DNA of 64,000 nt from Actinomycetota bacterium (GTDB lineage: Bacteria > Actinomycetota > Thermoleophilia > Gaiellales > Gaiellaceae): NCBI GenBank assembly GCA_005884005.1, contig VAWI01000022.1:1-64000 (forward strand), given 5' to 3'. Below are positions 63,526-64,000 of the stretch, piece by piece; position 1 is the first letter of the stretch, and the number at the start of each line of letters is the position of its first letter. A program made the translations under genes and the position numbers. Below the pieces are notes generated by a model. It had not been told where the DNA came from. It searched no databases and saw only the letters and a program-made list of their open reading frames with translations.

Positions 63526-64000
63526 GCAGGCGGCTCCGGCTCGGCGTCTTCGCGGCGACTGCGCCGGTCTTCGCCGCGCTCGTCTTCTGGGGGCTCGCGG
63601 GGCTGCCGGACTTTGGCCACTACAACCACGCCTACGGCAAAATCCTGAACCGGGTAGCACCGGTCGAGCGGCACACATCGAACGTCGTCTCGGCGACCAC
63701 GTTCGACTACCGCGGCTTCGACACTCTCGGCGAGGAGTTCATCCTCTTCGCCTCGGCGATGGGTGTCGCGTTGTTGCTCCGCGACACACGCGACCGAAAG
63801 TCGGAGCGGCCTTACGACCGGGTCGACAACGACGCCGTCCAGCTCCTGGGGATCCTGATGGTGCCGGTCACGGTGCTGCTCGGGCTCTGGCTGGCGGCCT
63901 ACGGCTACATCACACCGGGCGGAGGCTTCCAGGGCGGAGTCGTGCTCGCCGCAGGCCTCGTGCTCCTGTGGGCGGCGGGCAGGTACCGGGCCTACCGGGC
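63522..64000 (+). CDS. mnhB: Na+/H+ antiporter subunit B (MnhB/MrpB), 3' truncated
   Basis: An open frame runs from the end of the previous gene off the right edge. The conserved block is YGYITPGGGFQGGVVLAAGLVLLWAA, the MnhB hallmark. The N-terminal part (GFDTLGEEFILFASAMGVALLLRD) resembles the MbhE-like C-terminus of MnhA, so it is a fused E-B type subunit. No ATG, GTG or TTG lies near the start; CTG 63522 overlaps the previous stop (CTGA) in the same way as the GTGA and ATGA junctions around it and is the likely start. The gene continues beyond the window. Confidence 0.8.
   Translation, partial: MSRRLRLGVFAATAPVFAALVFWGLAGLPDFGHYNHAYGKILNRVAPVERHTSNVVSATTFDYRGFDTLGEEFILFASAMGVALLLRDTRDRKSERPYDRVDNDAVQLLGILMVPVTVLLGLWLAAYGYITPGGGFQGGVVLAAGLVLLWAAGRYRAYR

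Overview
The window is high-GC bacterial chromosome with dense, mostly short-gapped genes and frequent GTGA/ATGA/TGATG stop-start overlaps. The gene set points to a deep-branching actinobacterium, probably Thermoleophilia (Gaiellales/Solirubrobacterales-like): DUF354 glycosyltransferase, PadR/HAAS pair, RPF-like secreted protein, long HPF and a MerR gene ahead of ahcY. This assignment rests on gene content and composition only. No plasmid, prophage, insertion-sequence transposase or CRISPR array is visible.

Layout. 1-5559: end of a heparosan-type glucuronyl C5-epimerase, then prfA-prmC-tsaC and glyA-upp. 5618-10933 (minus): an envelope-sugar operon with a UDP-HexNAc dehydrogenase, two extended SDRs, a TIM-barrel/CapD fusion and a small membrane protein. 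11089-14502: WecA/MraY-type transferase, DUF354 protein, GNAT, alpha/beta hydrolase. 14662-19878: atpZ-like, atpI, atpB-E-F-H-A-G. 20050-27048: a complete peptide-type ABC importer plus a small membrane protein and an orphan zinc-finger anti-sigma-like protein, which separate atpG from atpD. 27297-31365: atpD-atpC, then a two-gene MetE-like methionine synthase. 31607-38557: LCP ligase, UDP-glucose dehydrogenase, two sugar-nucleotidyltransferases, cupin, MerR, ahcY. 38608-48220: a decayed lipoprotein gene, comF, hpf, secA, prfB (with an intact programmed +1 frameshift), ftsE-ftsX and an RNase R-like gene. 48217-50927: HAAS/PadR pair, smpB, GNAT and ssrA (tmRNA). 51058-62169: secreted beta-propeller protein, nucleotidyltransferase, M50-like protease, degenerate GGDEF protein, oxidoreductase, MFS exporter, cyclophilin, RPF-like protein, RpoD-type sigma factor. 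62215-64000: start of an Mrp Na+/H+ antiporter operon (mnhE, F, G, DUF4040, B).

How the genes work together. Both class I release factors, their methyltransferase PrmC, SmpB, tmRNA and an RNase R-like enzyme lie within 50 kb, covering termination and ribosome rescue. Uronic-acid sugar nucleotide genes, a C5-epimerase, a WecA-type priming enzyme and an LCP ligase suggest a wall-linked uronate-containing polymer. MetE-like genes, glyA and ahcY cover methyl-group metabolism.

Most notable non-coding signals. Two 162-170 nt imperfect palindromes (31425-31586 and 60154-60323) share architecture and show paired compensatory changes. They precede an LCP gene and an RPF-like gene, and look like an undescribed dispersed palindromic repeat or structured RNA. 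A TANNNT-type -10 hexamer sits 6-11 nt upstream of about twenty start codons, so much of the window appears to be transcribed as leaderless mRNA. Mutually exclusive hairpins lie between secA and prfB, and a shared hairpin follows two methyl-cycle genes.
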